From Phycisphaeraceae bacterium (GTDB lineage: Bacteria; Planctomycetota; Phycisphaerae; Phycisphaerales; SM1A02), in the NCBI GenBank assembly GCA_015709595.1, contig CP054178.1, forward strand, positions 2,547,205-2,611,204: 64,000 nucleotides of DNA, written 5' to 3'. Positions within the stretch are counted from its first letter, which is position 1; each line of letters starts with the position of its first letter. This document shows, one piece after another, positions 17,856 through 26,011 of the stretch. Made by a program: the position numbers and the translations under genes. Below the pieces are notes generated by a model that did no database searches, was not told the DNA's origin, and was given only the letters and a program-made list of their open reading frames with translations.

Positions 17856-19577
17856 TCAATTCCCCGGGTTTCGATCCACCCGCCAGAGTGTGAAGCCGCC
17901 GGGCCAGTCGGGGGTGCGGGGCAGTTCGGTCGAGCGCCGCACGAGCGTGGCCCTGGCGCCGCGGCGGGAGGCGTACGAGGGCACGTCGAATCCCTCGCGC
18001 TGAGCGGTGCGCGGTCGATCGCCGGCGATCAGCCAGAACCTCTCGTGCCGGTGAAACGCGGCATGCAGCGACTCCGCGGTCTCGGGCGCGGACGAACCGA
18101 GAAACGCCTGCACATGGCTGCCGCCTGTGCTGGTGAAGACGAGCGGCAGCGGCTGGGCGTCAAGGGTTTCCTTCGCGTCGCGGATGAACGACTCATACGC
18201 GCGGCCTGCGCCCTTGACGGGCGCGCCCCATTCCAGGCCGCCGCCGAGGACCAGCAGCGCCATCGCCCCCGCCGCGGTGATCGAGGGAATGACGCGACGG
18301 ATTCGATCGCTCGGTCCCGTGACCTGCATCCATCCCCACGCCGCCAGCAGCATGGCGGGTGGATACGCGGCGGCGATGTAGTCCGCCCGCTTGCCGGCGG
18401 AGAGCGAAAAGAGGACGACGATCAGGACCACCCAGGTCGCCGCGGCGTGAAGCCAGGCGCCGTGTTCTCCATGCGCGCGCCAAGCGCGGATGGCGGATCG
18501 TCCGCGATCATTCCCATGGCCGCCGTCTCCGCCGCCCCCCTTGGCGCGCCGCCACAGGAGAACGACCGCGAGAATCGTCAGAACGGACCACGGTGCGGCT
18601 CGCAGCAGAAAGTACGCAGGCATGTGGAGCGAGGTGGTGATCCACGCCAGCGGGCCCGCCTCCGGCGCCTCCCCCTGCGTGCCCATGACGCGCCCGTAGA
18701 GTTCATCCTCCCACAGCGTGCGCACCAGGTGATCGGGATGAGTGACGTACACCGCGACCACCCAGGCGGCAAAGGGCAGGAGCGACAGCGGCACGCCCCA
18801 CCACCAGCGCAGGCAATGGACCGCGCCGAGCCGACCAGCGAGAGGGCGCGCGATGAGAAATGGAAAGAGCATGGCCGCCAGCGCGGGCGGCCCCTTGGTC
18901 AGCCACGCGAGGGCCACCGCGAGCCAGAAGAGAACTGCAAGAGTTCCGAGTTTCGGGTTCCGAGTTCCCGGCGCTTCACTCCCGGCTCCCAATGCATCAT
19001 CCCAGACGCTCGGCGCCTGACGCCTGACGCCTTCTCTCTCACGGCTGACCGCCGATGGCTGATGGCATCCCACCAGGACTCGAGTCGCCGCCAGCCACGC
19101 GATCGTCAGCCACAGCGTCAGCAGCATGTCGGGTCGGGCGAGATAACCCAGTTTGTACATCGCGTAGGTGGCGACCAGCATGGTGGCGGCGAGGAAGCCG
19201 ACGCCGCGCCCCAGCACGCGCTCGCCCAGACAGACGACCACCGCGGCGCAGGCGATGAGCGACAGCACGCTGGGCATTTTGTGCGCGAGCGTGGAGTCGA
19301 AGCCCATCACGCGCACGAACGGCGCCGCGACCCAGTTGTAGAGTGGCGGCTTGGTGGCTGGCAGCATGCCGCGCTCCAGCGGCAGCACCCAGCGTCCATG
19401 CACCAGCATGTCGGTGGTGTACGAGATGGTCTTGGGCTGCGTCTGGTGGTGAACGTCGCTGGGTCCGAGCACTCGGGCGACGAGCACGACCGCGAGCGCC
19501 GCGCCGAGCATGATCGCCCACCAGCGCACGCCGGTTGCGCCGCGGTCTGCATCGCTCGCCGCGACGATGCCGTTCAC
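17856..19577 (-). CDS. ArnT/PMT-like family 39 glycosyltransferase, integral membrane
   Basis: A 573-residue protein with about ten predicted membrane segments. The N-terminal first loop reads TTDMLVHGRWVLP followed by ATKPPLYNW. The KPPLY motif is typical of GT39 / ArnT-like transferases that move a sugar from a polyprenyl-phosphate donor to lipid A, protein or glycan. The usual acidic pair near the start of the first loop is not obvious (the region reads HHQTQPKTISYT). The loop at about 170-215 is built from heptamer tandem repeats inserted in frame (see 18941-19066). Its start overlaps the aroB stop (ATGA), so the two genes are co-transcribed. Confidence 0.8.
   Translation of the reverse strand: MNGIVAASDADRGATGVRWWAIMLGAALAVVLVARVLGPSDVHHQTQPKTISYTTDMLVHGRWVLPLERGMLPATKPPLYNWVAAPFVRVMGFDSTLAHKMPSVLSLIACAAVVVCLGERVLGRGVGFLAATMLVATYAMYKLGYLARPDMLLTLWLTIAWLAATRVLVGCHQPSAVSREREGVRRQAPSVWDDALGAGSEAPGTRNPKLGTLAVLFWLAVALAWLTKGPPALAAMLFPFLIARPLAGRLGAVHCLRWWWGVPLSLLPFAAWVVAVYVTHPDHLVRTLWEDELYGRVMGTQGEAPEAGPLAWITTSLHMPAYFLLRAAPWSVLTILAVVLLWRRAKGGGGDGGHGNDRGRSAIRAWRAHGEHGAWLHAAATWVVLIVVLFSLSAGKRADYIAAAYPPAMLLAAWGWMQVTGPSDRIRRVIPSITAAGAMALLVLGGGLEWGAPVKGAGRAYESFIRDAKETLDAQPLPLVFTSTGGSHVQAFLGSSAPETAESLHAAFHRHERFWLIAGDRPRTAQREGFDVPSYASRRGARATLVRRSTELPRTPDWPGGFTLWRVDRNPGN
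18941..19066. repeat. Heptamer tandem repeats inserted in frame in the glycosyltransferase gene
   Basis: On the + strand, gagttcc, gagtttc, gggttcc, gagttcc follow one another at exactly seven-base steps (18941-18968). Two gcctgac units lie at 19015-19028. gctgacc, gccgatg, gctgatg lie at 19044-19064. The block corresponds to a hydrophilic stretch of about 40 residues between two membrane helices. It looks like a short tandemly repeated sequence of the kind usually found between genes. Confidence 0.7.
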
Positions 19578-20680
19578 GCCGCCCCCAGCCCGCGCCAGGC
19601 GTCCGCCACGACCTTCACCGGCACGTCGTCGGCGATTGCGGGTCGTCCAATGGCTTGAAGCAGAATCAGCCGAACACGTCCGCCTGACACCTTCTTGTCG
19701 AAGCGCATGGCGTGGAGCAGCGGTTCGACCTTCGCGCCGCGGTGGAGCGTGCGCGGCAGCCCCGCGCGGTCGAGCAGGGTTCCCACGCGGGCGTGCACGT
19801 CGGGCGCCAGCCGATCGGTCGCCGCCGACACGGCGCAGGCGCCCATCAGACCGATGGCCACCGCCTCGCCATGCTTGAAGGGGCAGCGCGGCAGCGACTC
19901 GATGGCGTGAGCGAAGGTGTGCCCGAGGTTGAGAAACGCGCGTTCGCCGCTCTCACGCTCGTCGCGCTCGACGATCGCCGCCTTGATGTCCACGCTGGCG
20001 GTGATGAGCCGCTCCAGCGGCTCGCGCTTCAGCCGCAGGAGCGGCGCGAGATCGCGCTCGATCTGATCGAGGTGATGGGCGTCGGCGATGAGTGCGTGCT
20101 TGATGCATTCGGCCAGCCCGCAGCGGAGCTCGCGCGGCGGCAGCGTCCTCAATACGGCGGGATCGCACAGCACAAGGCGGGGCGGCCAGAAAGCGCCCAC
20201 CAGGTTCTTCCCAAGCCCGCCCGGCGGCGGGAGATTGATGTTGACGCCCGTCTTGCCCCCGATGGAGGCGTCCACCATGGCCAGCAGCGAGGTGGGCGCG
20301 TGGATGAGCGGTACGCCGCGCAGGTACGTGGCCGCGGCGAATCCTGCCGCGTCGCCCACGATGCCGCCGCCCAGGGCGATGACCGGGCTGCCGCGCTCCA
20401 TGCGATGGGTGAGCAGCGCGTCGTAGATCGCCCGCACCGTGCGAAGCGACTTGGAGCGCTCGGTCGCGGCCACGTCGATCATGGCGACGTGGCAGCCGGC
20501 CTTTCTGAGCGACTGCATGGCCTTGACGCCGTGTGTAGCCGCAACGTTGGCGTCGGCGACGATCAGGGCGCGCGGGTTGGACGCGACCTGGCGGACGCGC
20601 GGGCCGAGCGAGGCGAGTCCTCCCCATTCGACGACCACGTCGTACGCGCCCGAGGCGGAGTGGACGGTGCGGGTGGTCAT
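19574..20680 (-). CDS. aroB: 3-dehydroquinate synthase
   Basis: A 368-residue enzyme of the shikimate pathway that converts DAHP to 3-dehydroquinate using NAD and a divalent metal. Family signatures are clear: the NAD-binding GGGIVGDAAGFAAATYLRG, then APTSLLAMVDASIGGKTGVN with the active-site lysine, LAECIKHALI, and metal ligands in NLGHTFAHAIES and KHGEAVAIG. Length is normal for the family. It lies in a minus-strand operon: its start overlaps the stop of the upstream membrane protein and its stop overlaps the glycosyltransferase start. Confidence 0.97.
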   Translation of the reverse strand: MTTRTVHSASGAYDVVVEWGGLASLGPRVRQVASNPRALIVADANVAATHGVKAMQSLRKAGCHVAMIDVAATERSKSLRTVRAIYDALLTHRMERGSPVIALGGGIVGDAAGFAAATYLRGVPLIHAPTSLLAMVDASIGGKTGVNINLPPPGGLGKNLVGAFWPPRLVLCDPAVLRTLPPRELRCGLAECIKHALIADAHHLDQIERDLAPLLRLKREPLERLITASVDIKAAIVERDERESGERAFLNLGHTFAHAIESLPRCPFKHGEAVAIGLMGACAVSAATDRLAPDVHARVGTLLDRAGLPRTLHRGAKVEPLLHAMRFDKKVSGGRVRLILLQAIGRPAIADDVPVKVVADAWRGLGAA

Positions 20681-21501
20681 GCGGGGTGCTCCCGTCCCGC
20701 GGGCGTGCCGCCTGGGCGACCGGGGATGAGGTGCGCCGGCGGGACGCCCGCGCCACGGACGCCCGCGCCACTGTGGCGGCGCAGGACCGCCAGGGCGTCC
20801 GCCGGGTCGGTCGGCAGGTCGAGCGGTTCGTCGATGTCATCCGACTCGACGATCGCCCGGCGACCCCGCTCACGGTCACGCCTCGCCGCGCGGCGTGCAA
20901 ACGCCATCAGCAACACCACCACGACGCCGGCCAGTCCCACCGCGCCGGCCATCACGGGCAGCACCCAGCCGGACGTGCTCGCGGATGACGACATCAGTCG
21001 CTGGGGATGCGCGCCCACGAAGGCCGCGTACGCCCGGAGGTCACCCGCCTGTCCCGGGCCGTCGAGGATGGCCTCGAATCGCTTGAGGAACCGTGCCGTC
21101 AGCCGCACACGCTGTCCGGGTTGGAAGGGTCGCGCATCGGTGCCGGCTGGTCGATGCACGTACACCAGCGCTGGTTCGCCTGATTCCCCGCGGACGAACC
21201 ACGCTTCGAACATCTCCCACGGGGCGCGAAGCCGCTCGGTCAGCTCGATGCGGCCTTCGAGCCGGCACAGGTCTCCGCGGTACGCGGCGGGATGTTCTCG
21301 CATGGCGATGAGATCCGGCGTCAGACGGATCGGCGCATCGCCCACCTCGCCTGTCCACGCCGCCACGTGGGCGGCCAGCGCCGCGAAGGCCGGCTCCTGG
21401 TGGTCGTACGCACCGTCGCGCGCGGTGTCGAGCAGGCCGCGCTCCTCCGCCGTGAGCGGGGGAATGCTCAGAACCAGCAGCAACACGGTCAGCAGGTGCA
21501 T
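20677..21501 (-). CDS. Hypothetical exported/membrane protein with OB-like middle region
   Basis: A 274-residue protein of unknown function from the ATG at 21501. An N-terminal signal or membrane segment (MHLLTVLLLVLSIPPLTA) is followed by a beta-rich region at about 65-165 (YRGDLCRLEGRIELTERL, EAWFVRGESGEPALVYVHRP, GQRVRLTARFLKRFE) that looks like an OB-type fold; that is inference. A second membrane segment (WVLPVMAGAVGLAGVVVVLLMAF) and a charged tail follow. The final 30 residues (from SGAGVRGAGVPPAH) are encoded by a palindromic repeat at 20698-20771 and may not be functional sequence. It is the first gene of an operon with aroB. Confidence 0.6.
   Translation of the reverse strand: MHLLTVLLLVLSIPPLTAEERGLLDTARDGAYDHQEPAFAALAAHVAAWTGEVGDAPIRLTPDLIAMREHPAAYRGDLCRLEGRIELTERLRAPWEMFEAWFVRGESGEPALVYVHRPAGTDARPFQPGQRVRLTARFLKRFEAILDGPGQAGDLRAYAAFVGAHPQRLMSSSASTSGWVLPVMAGAVGLAGVVVVLLMAFARRAARRDRERGRRAIVESDDIDEPLDLPTDPADALAVLRRHSGAGVRGAGVPPAHLIPGRPGGTPAGREHPA
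20698..20771. repeat. REP-like palindrome plus 15-bp direct repeat
   Basis: cgcgggcgtgccgcc (20698-20712) and ggcgggacgcccgcg (20738-20752) are inverted copies with one mismatch, separated by 25 bases. They could form a long hairpin. ggacgcccgcgccac occurs twice head to tail at 20742-20756 and 20757-20771. The element encodes the C-terminus of the upstream membrane protein. It resembles dispersed palindromic repeats, but only one copy is present here. Confidence 0.65.
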
Positions 21502-21507
21502 CGACAC

Positions 21508-21513
21508 AGGATA
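21508..21513 (-). promoter_or_regulatory. -10-like hexamer (TATCCT on the minus strand), leaderless-type promoter
   Basis: Read on the minus strand, TATCCT lies exactly six bases before the ATG at 21501, with no Shine-Dalgarno between them. It would drive the membrane protein-aroB-glycosyltransferase operon. This supports the start chosen at 21501 rather than a longer form overlapping the upstream gene. Confidence 0.5.
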
Positions 21514-21592
21514 CGCCACGGCGCGTCGATCCGATCTCCGGTCCGGCGTCGCTCGAGAGAACCGCGACCGCGAGGAAGCGGTGATCCCACGT

Positions 21593-22342
21593 TCACTCCG
21601 TCCAGAGGTACGAATCGAGAAACTCGCGCAGATGACGCGCGGTGGGAAACTCGGCGCCGATGAGATCACTGCGCAGGCCGCGGCAGATGTGCTTCACGAT
21701 GGCCGGTTGTCCGGCGTAGGTCTCGCGGCCGCCCAGGATGTCGTAGAGCATGCGCACCAGAAAGATGACGTCGTCGCGGTAGTGGGCCGCGGTGGTGCGC
21801 CCCCAGTTGTAGAAGTCCACGAGCTTCACATCCCAGAAGATGCCCTGTCGCTTGACCAGTACGTTGCCGTCGTGGATGTCGCCGTGATACTCGCGCGCCG
21901 CGTGGATCTCCTCCAGTCCGCGCGCGACGGCGTAGATCAGATGCAGCGCCTCGTACGGATGCAGCCGGCGGCGCGGCTGGCGGCGCACGTAGTCCACGAG
22001 CAGTTCACCTTCGACGAAGTCGCTGATGAGTGCGGTGACGTTGACGCCGCGGCATCGAATCACCTCGGAGTGGTGATACTGGATGACGATGGGGCTCTTG
22101 CGCACGCGCTCCATGCGTTGCGCGTAGACGGTGACGGCGCGGTCGGCCTCGTTGCGATGCGGGAAGAACAGTTTGGCGGCGCGGGTGATGCCGGTGCGCC
22201 GCTCGACCACCTTGTAGACCTCGCCTTCCTGGCCTGAGCCGAGTTTCTGCTCGACGAGATATTTGCCGCCGATCTGTCGGCCGGGCGGCAGATTGAACGA
22301 CGTGACGCGCGTCGTTTTCGGACTGGCGAGAAGGGGAGCCAT
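21593..22342 (-). CDS. Serine/threonine protein kinase-like protein with altered motifs
   Basis: A 249-residue single-domain kinase-fold protein. The glycine-rich loop is KLGSGQEGEVYKV, the ATP-binding lysine is in RAAKLFFPHR, and the catalytic loop reads YHGDIHDGNVLV, with HGD instead of HRD (as in ABC1 and aminoglycoside kinases) and a conserved Asn. The metal-binding DFG is DFYNWG, so the glycine is replaced by tyrosine. The C-lobe is short and no membrane or sensor domain follows. Starts: ATG at 22342 (MAPLLASPK) fits a TATCAA hexamer eight bases upstream; ATG at 22351 is also possible. Target unknown. Confidence 0.75.
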   Translation of the reverse strand: MAPLLASPKTTRVTSFNLPPGRQIGGKYLVEQKLGSGQEGEVYKVVERRTGITRAAKLFFPHRNEADRAVTVYAQRMERVRKSPIVIQYHHSEVIRCRGVNVTALISDFVEGELLVDYVRRQPRRRLHPYEALHLIYAVARGLEEIHAAREYHGDIHDGNVLVKRQGIFWDVKLVDFYNWGRTTAAHYRDDVIFLVRMLYDILGGRETYAGQPAIVKHICRGLRSDLIGAEFPTARHLREFLDSYLWTE

Positions 22343-22503
22343 CAGCCGCATTGATAGCACGTCTGCGGCGCATCGGGTAGCGGCTCGGACGGGATTTGAT
22401 GATCGTTTTCGTTGGATGCCCAACCCCCCGGTCCGGGCTTCGCGCGGGGCGAAAGAACGGTCATGTCATGCTGGGGATGGCCCGTGGATGGTTTCGGGAT
22501 AAC

Positions 22504-22524
22504 CCGGCCCCTGAGCCGGGCCGG
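22504..22524. other. Hairpin in the 22343-22632 intergenic region
   Basis: ccggccc and gggccgg form a perfect seven-base stem around a seven-base loop. It lies in the 290-base gap between the divergent kinase-like and DUF2179 genes. No T-run follows, so it is not an obvious intrinsic terminator. I see no other gene or clear promoter in this gap. Confidence 0.35.
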
Positions 22525-22632
22525 ACGATCGATGACCCCGAGGGCTCCCCCCTGTTCATCCGGAAGTTTCGGGCAACAATAGGGTTCGCCTTGGGCTGCT
22601 CCCGTCCGCCCAGTTCGCCGTCGTCGCCACCC

Positions 22633-23289
22633 ATGCCCGATCTCACCTCAATCCTTCCCCTCCTGACCTTGGTCAGCAGCGCCATCGTTCCGGTGGAGCC
22701 GCCCGTCGCCGCGGCCGTGGCGGCGTCTGCCATGGCGTGGTACGTGCCGATCCTGATCTTCCTGGCCCGCATCTGCGACGTATCGATCGGGACGGTTCGC
22801 TCCATGCTGGTGGTGGCGGGGTACCAGATTGTTCCGGCCATCATGGGCTTCTTCGAGGTGCTGATCTGGGTGCTGGCGGTGGGGAGCGCCATCCGCTACC
22901 TGGACAACCCCTGGGCCCTGATGGGATACGCGGGGGGCTACGCCACCGGCGTCATCCTTGGCGTCAAGTGCGAAGAACGCCTGGCCCTGGGGTATCGCAT
23001 CCTGCGGATCATCTCCATCGACAAGAACATCGAGCTGGCCACCGCGCTGCGGACGGCGGGGTATCGCGTCACCCGCGTCGAGGGCGAGGGACGCGACGGA
23101 AAGGTGGAAGTGGATTTCCTCGTGGTCAAGCGGCGGCAGGTAAGCGAGATCCGGGCGCTGGTGCGCCAGATCGCCCCACGGGCGTTCATCACCGTCGAGC
23201 GGGTGGACCATGCCTCGGGAGGCGGCTTCACGCGGGAAGCGTCGCTTGGGAAGCGAATGGTGGATCGGTTCTTCCCATTGCGGAAGTGA
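22633..23289 (+). CDS. DUF2179 / UPF0316 family membrane protein
   Basis: A 218-residue protein from ATG 22633. Three to four membrane segments fill the first 120 residues (WYVPILIFLARICDVSIGTVRSM is the family's N-terminal signature; then PAIMGFFEVLIWVLAVGSAI). A cytoplasmic DUF2179 domain follows (about 130-200: GYRVTRVEGEGRDGKVEVDFLVVKRRQ, then PRAFITVERVD). DUF2179 domains are small ferredoxin-like modules thought to bind small ligands; in DUF1538/YitT relatives they sit at the C-terminus. The biological role is not established. Confidence 0.85.
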   Translation: MPDLTSILPLLTLVSSAIVPVEPPVAAAVAASAMAWYVPILIFLARICDVSIGTVRSMLVVAGYQIVPAIMGFFEVLIWVLAVGSAIRYLDNPWALMGYAGGYATGVILGVKCEERLALGYRILRIISIDKNIELATALRTAGYRVTRVEGEGRDGKVEVDFLVVKRRQVSEIRALVRQIAPRAFITVERVDHASGGGFTREASLGKRMVDRFFPLRK

Positions 23290-23403
23290 GGGAGCGGGAG
23301 TCGTCACGAACCGGTTTCTCAACGCGGGCACGCCTGTCCCGTCAGCCATCCGCCCTCCGCGTATGATCCGCCCCGACCGCTACTCATCAAGAAGGAGCGT
23401 CAT

Positions 23404-24459
23404 GTGTCCGAGGTGACTGCCGCGTCGTCGCTGGAACGCCGCAAACAGCTGGCCATCGAAGCCGTGGCGGCGGCGTGTGCCGTTACCCGCACGGTGCAGC
23501 GTGAGTTGGCGTCCATCCAGGGTGTTTCCAAGGATGACAAGAGTCCGGTGACCGTGGCGGACTTCGCGGCCCAGGCGGTGGTGAACCACGTGCTGTCGCA
23601 ATCCACGCAATCGGGCGGCCCGGGGCTGCTCATGGTCGGCGAGGAAAGCGCTGCGATTCTGCGCGACCCCTCGAACCGCGCCCTGCTCGACCAGGTGGTG
23701 CAGGCGGTCCGCCTGACGTGGCCGAACGCCGCCCCATCGGATGTTCTGCACGCGATTGATCTGGGGGGCCATGACGCCACCGCCTCGGCGTACTGGACGC
23801 TCGACCCGGTGGACGGCACCAAGGGATTCCTGCGCAACGGGCAGTACGCGCTCGCCCTGGCGTGGATCGAGGGGGGCGTGGTCAAGGTCGGCGTCATGGG
23901 TTGCCCCAATCTCTCGCTGGACTTCAGGCGGGACTTCAACGATCCTGATCCCCACGGAGTCATCTTCGCCGCGGTGAAAGGCGGCGGCGCGACCATGATG
24001 TCGGCCAGTCAACCAGAGGGCGGCGCGGCGGCAATTCGCGCTTCGGGCGCCAAAGGGGCTTCCGGGAATCAAGGCCCCATCCGCGTGTGCGAGTCGGTCG
24101 AGTCGGGCCACACCAGGCATGACGACACCGCCCGCATCGTGGAGCGGCTGGGAGGGGCGGGTACTCCGGCGCGGCTGGACAGTCAGGCCAAGTACGGCGT
24201 GGTGGCGCGGGGCCAGGCCGATGCCTACCTGCGGCTTCCCACCAAGCCCGGTTACGTGGAGAAGATCTGGGACCACGCTGCGGGATCGCTGGTGGCGACC
24301 GAGGCGGGCGCTGTCGTGACCGACATCGACGGCAAGCCGCTGGACTTCTCGCGCGGCGCAGGGCTGAGCGCCAACCGGGGCGTGGTCTGCGCGGGGCCCG
24401 GGTTCCATGGTCGGATCATCGAGGCGATTGCGGCCCTGGGGCTGCATCCGCAGCGGTGA
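23404..24459 (+). CDS. HAL2/CysQ-type 3'(2'),5'-bisphosphate nucleotidase (inositol monophosphatase superfamily)
   Basis: A 351-residue phosphatase. Metal ligands of the superfamily are visible: GEES (the EE pair, about residues 80-82), DPVDGTKGFLRNGQY (about 136-150) and WDHAAGSLVATEAGAVVTDIDG near the C-terminus. Length and the KGFLRxxQYALALAWIE segment fit the eukaryote-type HAL2 branch, which removes the 3' phosphate from PAP/PAPS formed in sulfur metabolism. Other superfamily substrates cannot be excluded. The start is GTG at 23404, five bases after a good GGAGCGTCAT context with AAGGAG at 23392. An ATG at 23402 is in another frame and stops at once. Confidence 0.85.
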   Translation: MSEVTAASSLERRKQLAIEAVAAACAVTRTVQRELASIQGVSKDDKSPVTVADFAAQAVVNHVLSQSTQSGGPGLLMVGEESAAILRDPSNRALLDQVVQAVRLTWPNAAPSDVLHAIDLGGHDATASAYWTLDPVDGTKGFLRNGQYALALAWIEGGVVKVGVMGCPNLSLDFRRDFNDPDPHGVIFAAVKGGGATMMSASQPEGGAAAIRASGAKGASGNQGPIRVCESVESGHTRHDDTARIVERLGGAGTPARLDSQAKYGVVARGQADAYLRLPTKPGYVEKIWDHAAGSLVATEAGAVVTDIDGKPLDFSRGAGLSANRGVVCAGPGFHGRIIEAIAALGLHPQR

Positions 24460-24497
24460 AACCGCCCGGGACATCGTGCTGGTCGTGGCGGCTCGTC

Positions 24498-24503
24498 TAT
24501 CGT
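24498..24503 (+). promoter_or_regulatory. -10-like hexamer (TATCGT), leaderless-type promoter
   Basis: TATCGT ends five bases before the ATG of the nucleotidyltransferase gene at 24509. There is no Shine-Dalgarno in the five bases between. It lies 38 bases after the upstream stop, so this gene may have its own transcript. Confidence 0.45.
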
Positions 24504-24508
24504 TGACC

Positions 24509-25819
24509 ATGTCCACTCCAGGCGAGCATGGGGAGACCCGGTTCTCACCGCGTGAGGCGGCGGAAGCGGTCGCCCTGCGGCTGCGACAGGCGGGCTACCA
24601 GGCCCTCTTCGCGGGCGGGTGCGTGCGGGACGAACTGCTCGGACTCACCCCCAAGGACTACGACGTCGCCACCAACGCCACCCCGCCGGAGATTCAGCGG
24701 CTCTTTCCCCGCGCCCATGGCGTGGGAGCGGCCTTCGGCGTCGTGCTGGTGCGGATCGGGGGGCAGTCCGTCGAAGTCACCACCTTCCGGGCCGATGGCG
24801 CCTATTCCGACAGCCGACGACCGGACCAGGTGTCCTACGCCGACGCGCCGCAGGACGCCCGGCGACGTGATTTCACCATCAACGGGTTGTACGAAGACCC
24901 GGAGACAGGGGAGATCATCGACTACGTGGAAGGCCTGGCCGACCTGGAGGCCGGTGTCATCCGGGCGATAGGCGATCCAGCGGCCCGCCTGCGCGAGGAT
25001 CATCTGCGGGCGCTGCGAGCGGTGCGATTCGCCGCCCGGTTCCGGTTCCGGCTCGACCCGAGGACGGCGGAAGCGATCCGGAGGGCGGCGAGCGACCTGA
25101 GGGGTGTGAGCCGCGAGCGGATCGGACAGGAAGTGACATGGATGATGGCGTTACCCGCACGGGCTGAGGCGGCGACGCTGGTCCAGTCACTGGAACTGGA
25201 CGCGGCGGTGCTGGAGGAGCCCCACTGGGAGGGGCCGCTTCCACGGCTGGCGGGACTCCGAGGGACGGCGGGCACGGATGAGTCGGTGCCATTGCCGACC
25301 GCCTTGGCCGCCTGGTGGCTGGATCGCCGGTCGGGTGGCGCCGCAATCGCGTCCGATGCGGAGGGATGGCGCAAGGCCCTGATGCTCTCGAACGATGACT
25401 GGCACGGGATGCAGGACGCCCTGCGAGGCGTGGAGGCGATTGGGGCGTCGTGGATGGCGCTCCCCGTCGCGGCCCGCAAACGACTGGCGTCCAGCCCGGC
25501 CTACGCGTTGGGATTGCCCATTGTGAAGGCGACCGAGCCGCAGCGGGCGGCCTCGGTGGAGCAGGACGTGGCGGAACTGGCTCGGACCGGACTGGCGCCA
25601 CCTCCCTTGGTGACCGGTGACGACCTGATTGCGGCGGGCTTCCAGCCCGGTCCCGCCTTCCGGCACGTCCTGTGGAATGTGTACGACGCCCAGTTGGAAG
25701 GACGGGTCATCGACCGGCCTGGCGGCCTGGCGATGGCGAGGCAGCTTCTTGAGCAGTACGACAGCCAGCGGGAAGGGAAGAGGCGTGCCCGTCCGGAGAA
25801 ACGGTCTCATCCCGGCTGA
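24509..25819 (+). CDS. CCA-adding enzyme / poly(A) polymerase family tRNA nucleotidyltransferase
   Basis: A 436-residue class II nucleotidyltransferase. The head domain has GGCVRDELLGLTPKDYDVATNATP (the flexible loop plus the D-Y-D metal site), then FRADGAYSD and RRRDFTINGLYEDP. The neck carries DHLRALRAVRFAARFRFRLDP. The family adds CCA to tRNA 3' ends or A tails to RNA; separate CC- and A-adding versions exist, and sequence alone does not settle which this is. The C-terminal part is diverged. Start ATG 24509 matches a -10-like element; an upstream in-frame start at 24407 would run into the previous gene. Confidence 0.88.
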   Translation: MSTPGEHGETRFSPREAAEAVALRLRQAGYQALFAGGCVRDELLGLTPKDYDVATNATPPEIQRLFPRAHGVGAAFGVVLVRIGGQSVEVTTFRADGAYSDSRRPDQVSYADAPQDARRRDFTINGLYEDPETGEIIDYVEGLADLEAGVIRAIGDPAARLREDHLRALRAVRFAARFRFRLDPRTAEAIRRAASDLRGVSRERIGQEVTWMMALPARAEAATLVQSLELDAAVLEEPHWEGPLPRLAGLRGTAGTDESVPLPTALAAWWLDRRSGGAAIASDAEGWRKALMLSNDDWHGMQDALRGVEAIGASWMALPVAARKRLASSPAYALGLPIVKATEPQRAASVEQDVAELARTGLAPPPLVTGDDLIAAGFQPGPAFRHVLWNVYDAQLEGRVIDRPGGLAMARQLLEQYDSQREGKRRARPEKRSHPG

Positions 25820-25869
25820 GGGCGGTCGCAGGCCGGAAATGGGGGGGCGAAAGGGGGAAAACCGGAACT

Positions 25870-25931
25870 TTGCAGGATTCCGTGCGTCGATTATGCTGTA
25901 CAAACGCCGCCGGGCCTGATCGAGACCCGGC
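25870..25931 (+). promoter_or_regulatory. Candidate promoter and 5' hairpin upstream of the ClpP/NfeD-like pair
   Basis: TTGCAG (25870-25875) and TATGCT (25892-25897), spaced by 16 bases, form a plausible sigma70-type promoter. Just after it, gccggg (25909-25914) and cccggc (25926-25931) make a six-base stem with an 11-base loop at the expected 5' end of the transcript. The leader to the ATG at 26012 would be about 105 bases. A second weak hexamer (GATACT) lies five bases before the ATG. Confidence 0.4.
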
Positions 25932-26011
25932 CTGTCCGTGGCTGAATCGGTCCTTCTTGAAGCACCGCAGGGGAAGCATGGCAGCCCCGAAGGTGTCGGA
26001 GATACTGAGCG

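Noticed and set aside
18045-19658. 537-codon + strand open frame opposite the glycosyltransferase
   Set aside because: The minus-strand frame has membrane helices, KPPLY and operon overlap with aroB; the + frame has none of these.
19712-22237. 841-codon + strand open frame over aroB, the membrane protein and the kinase-like gene
   Set aside because: Crosses three minus-strand genes with recognised domains; composition is that of a GC shadow frame.
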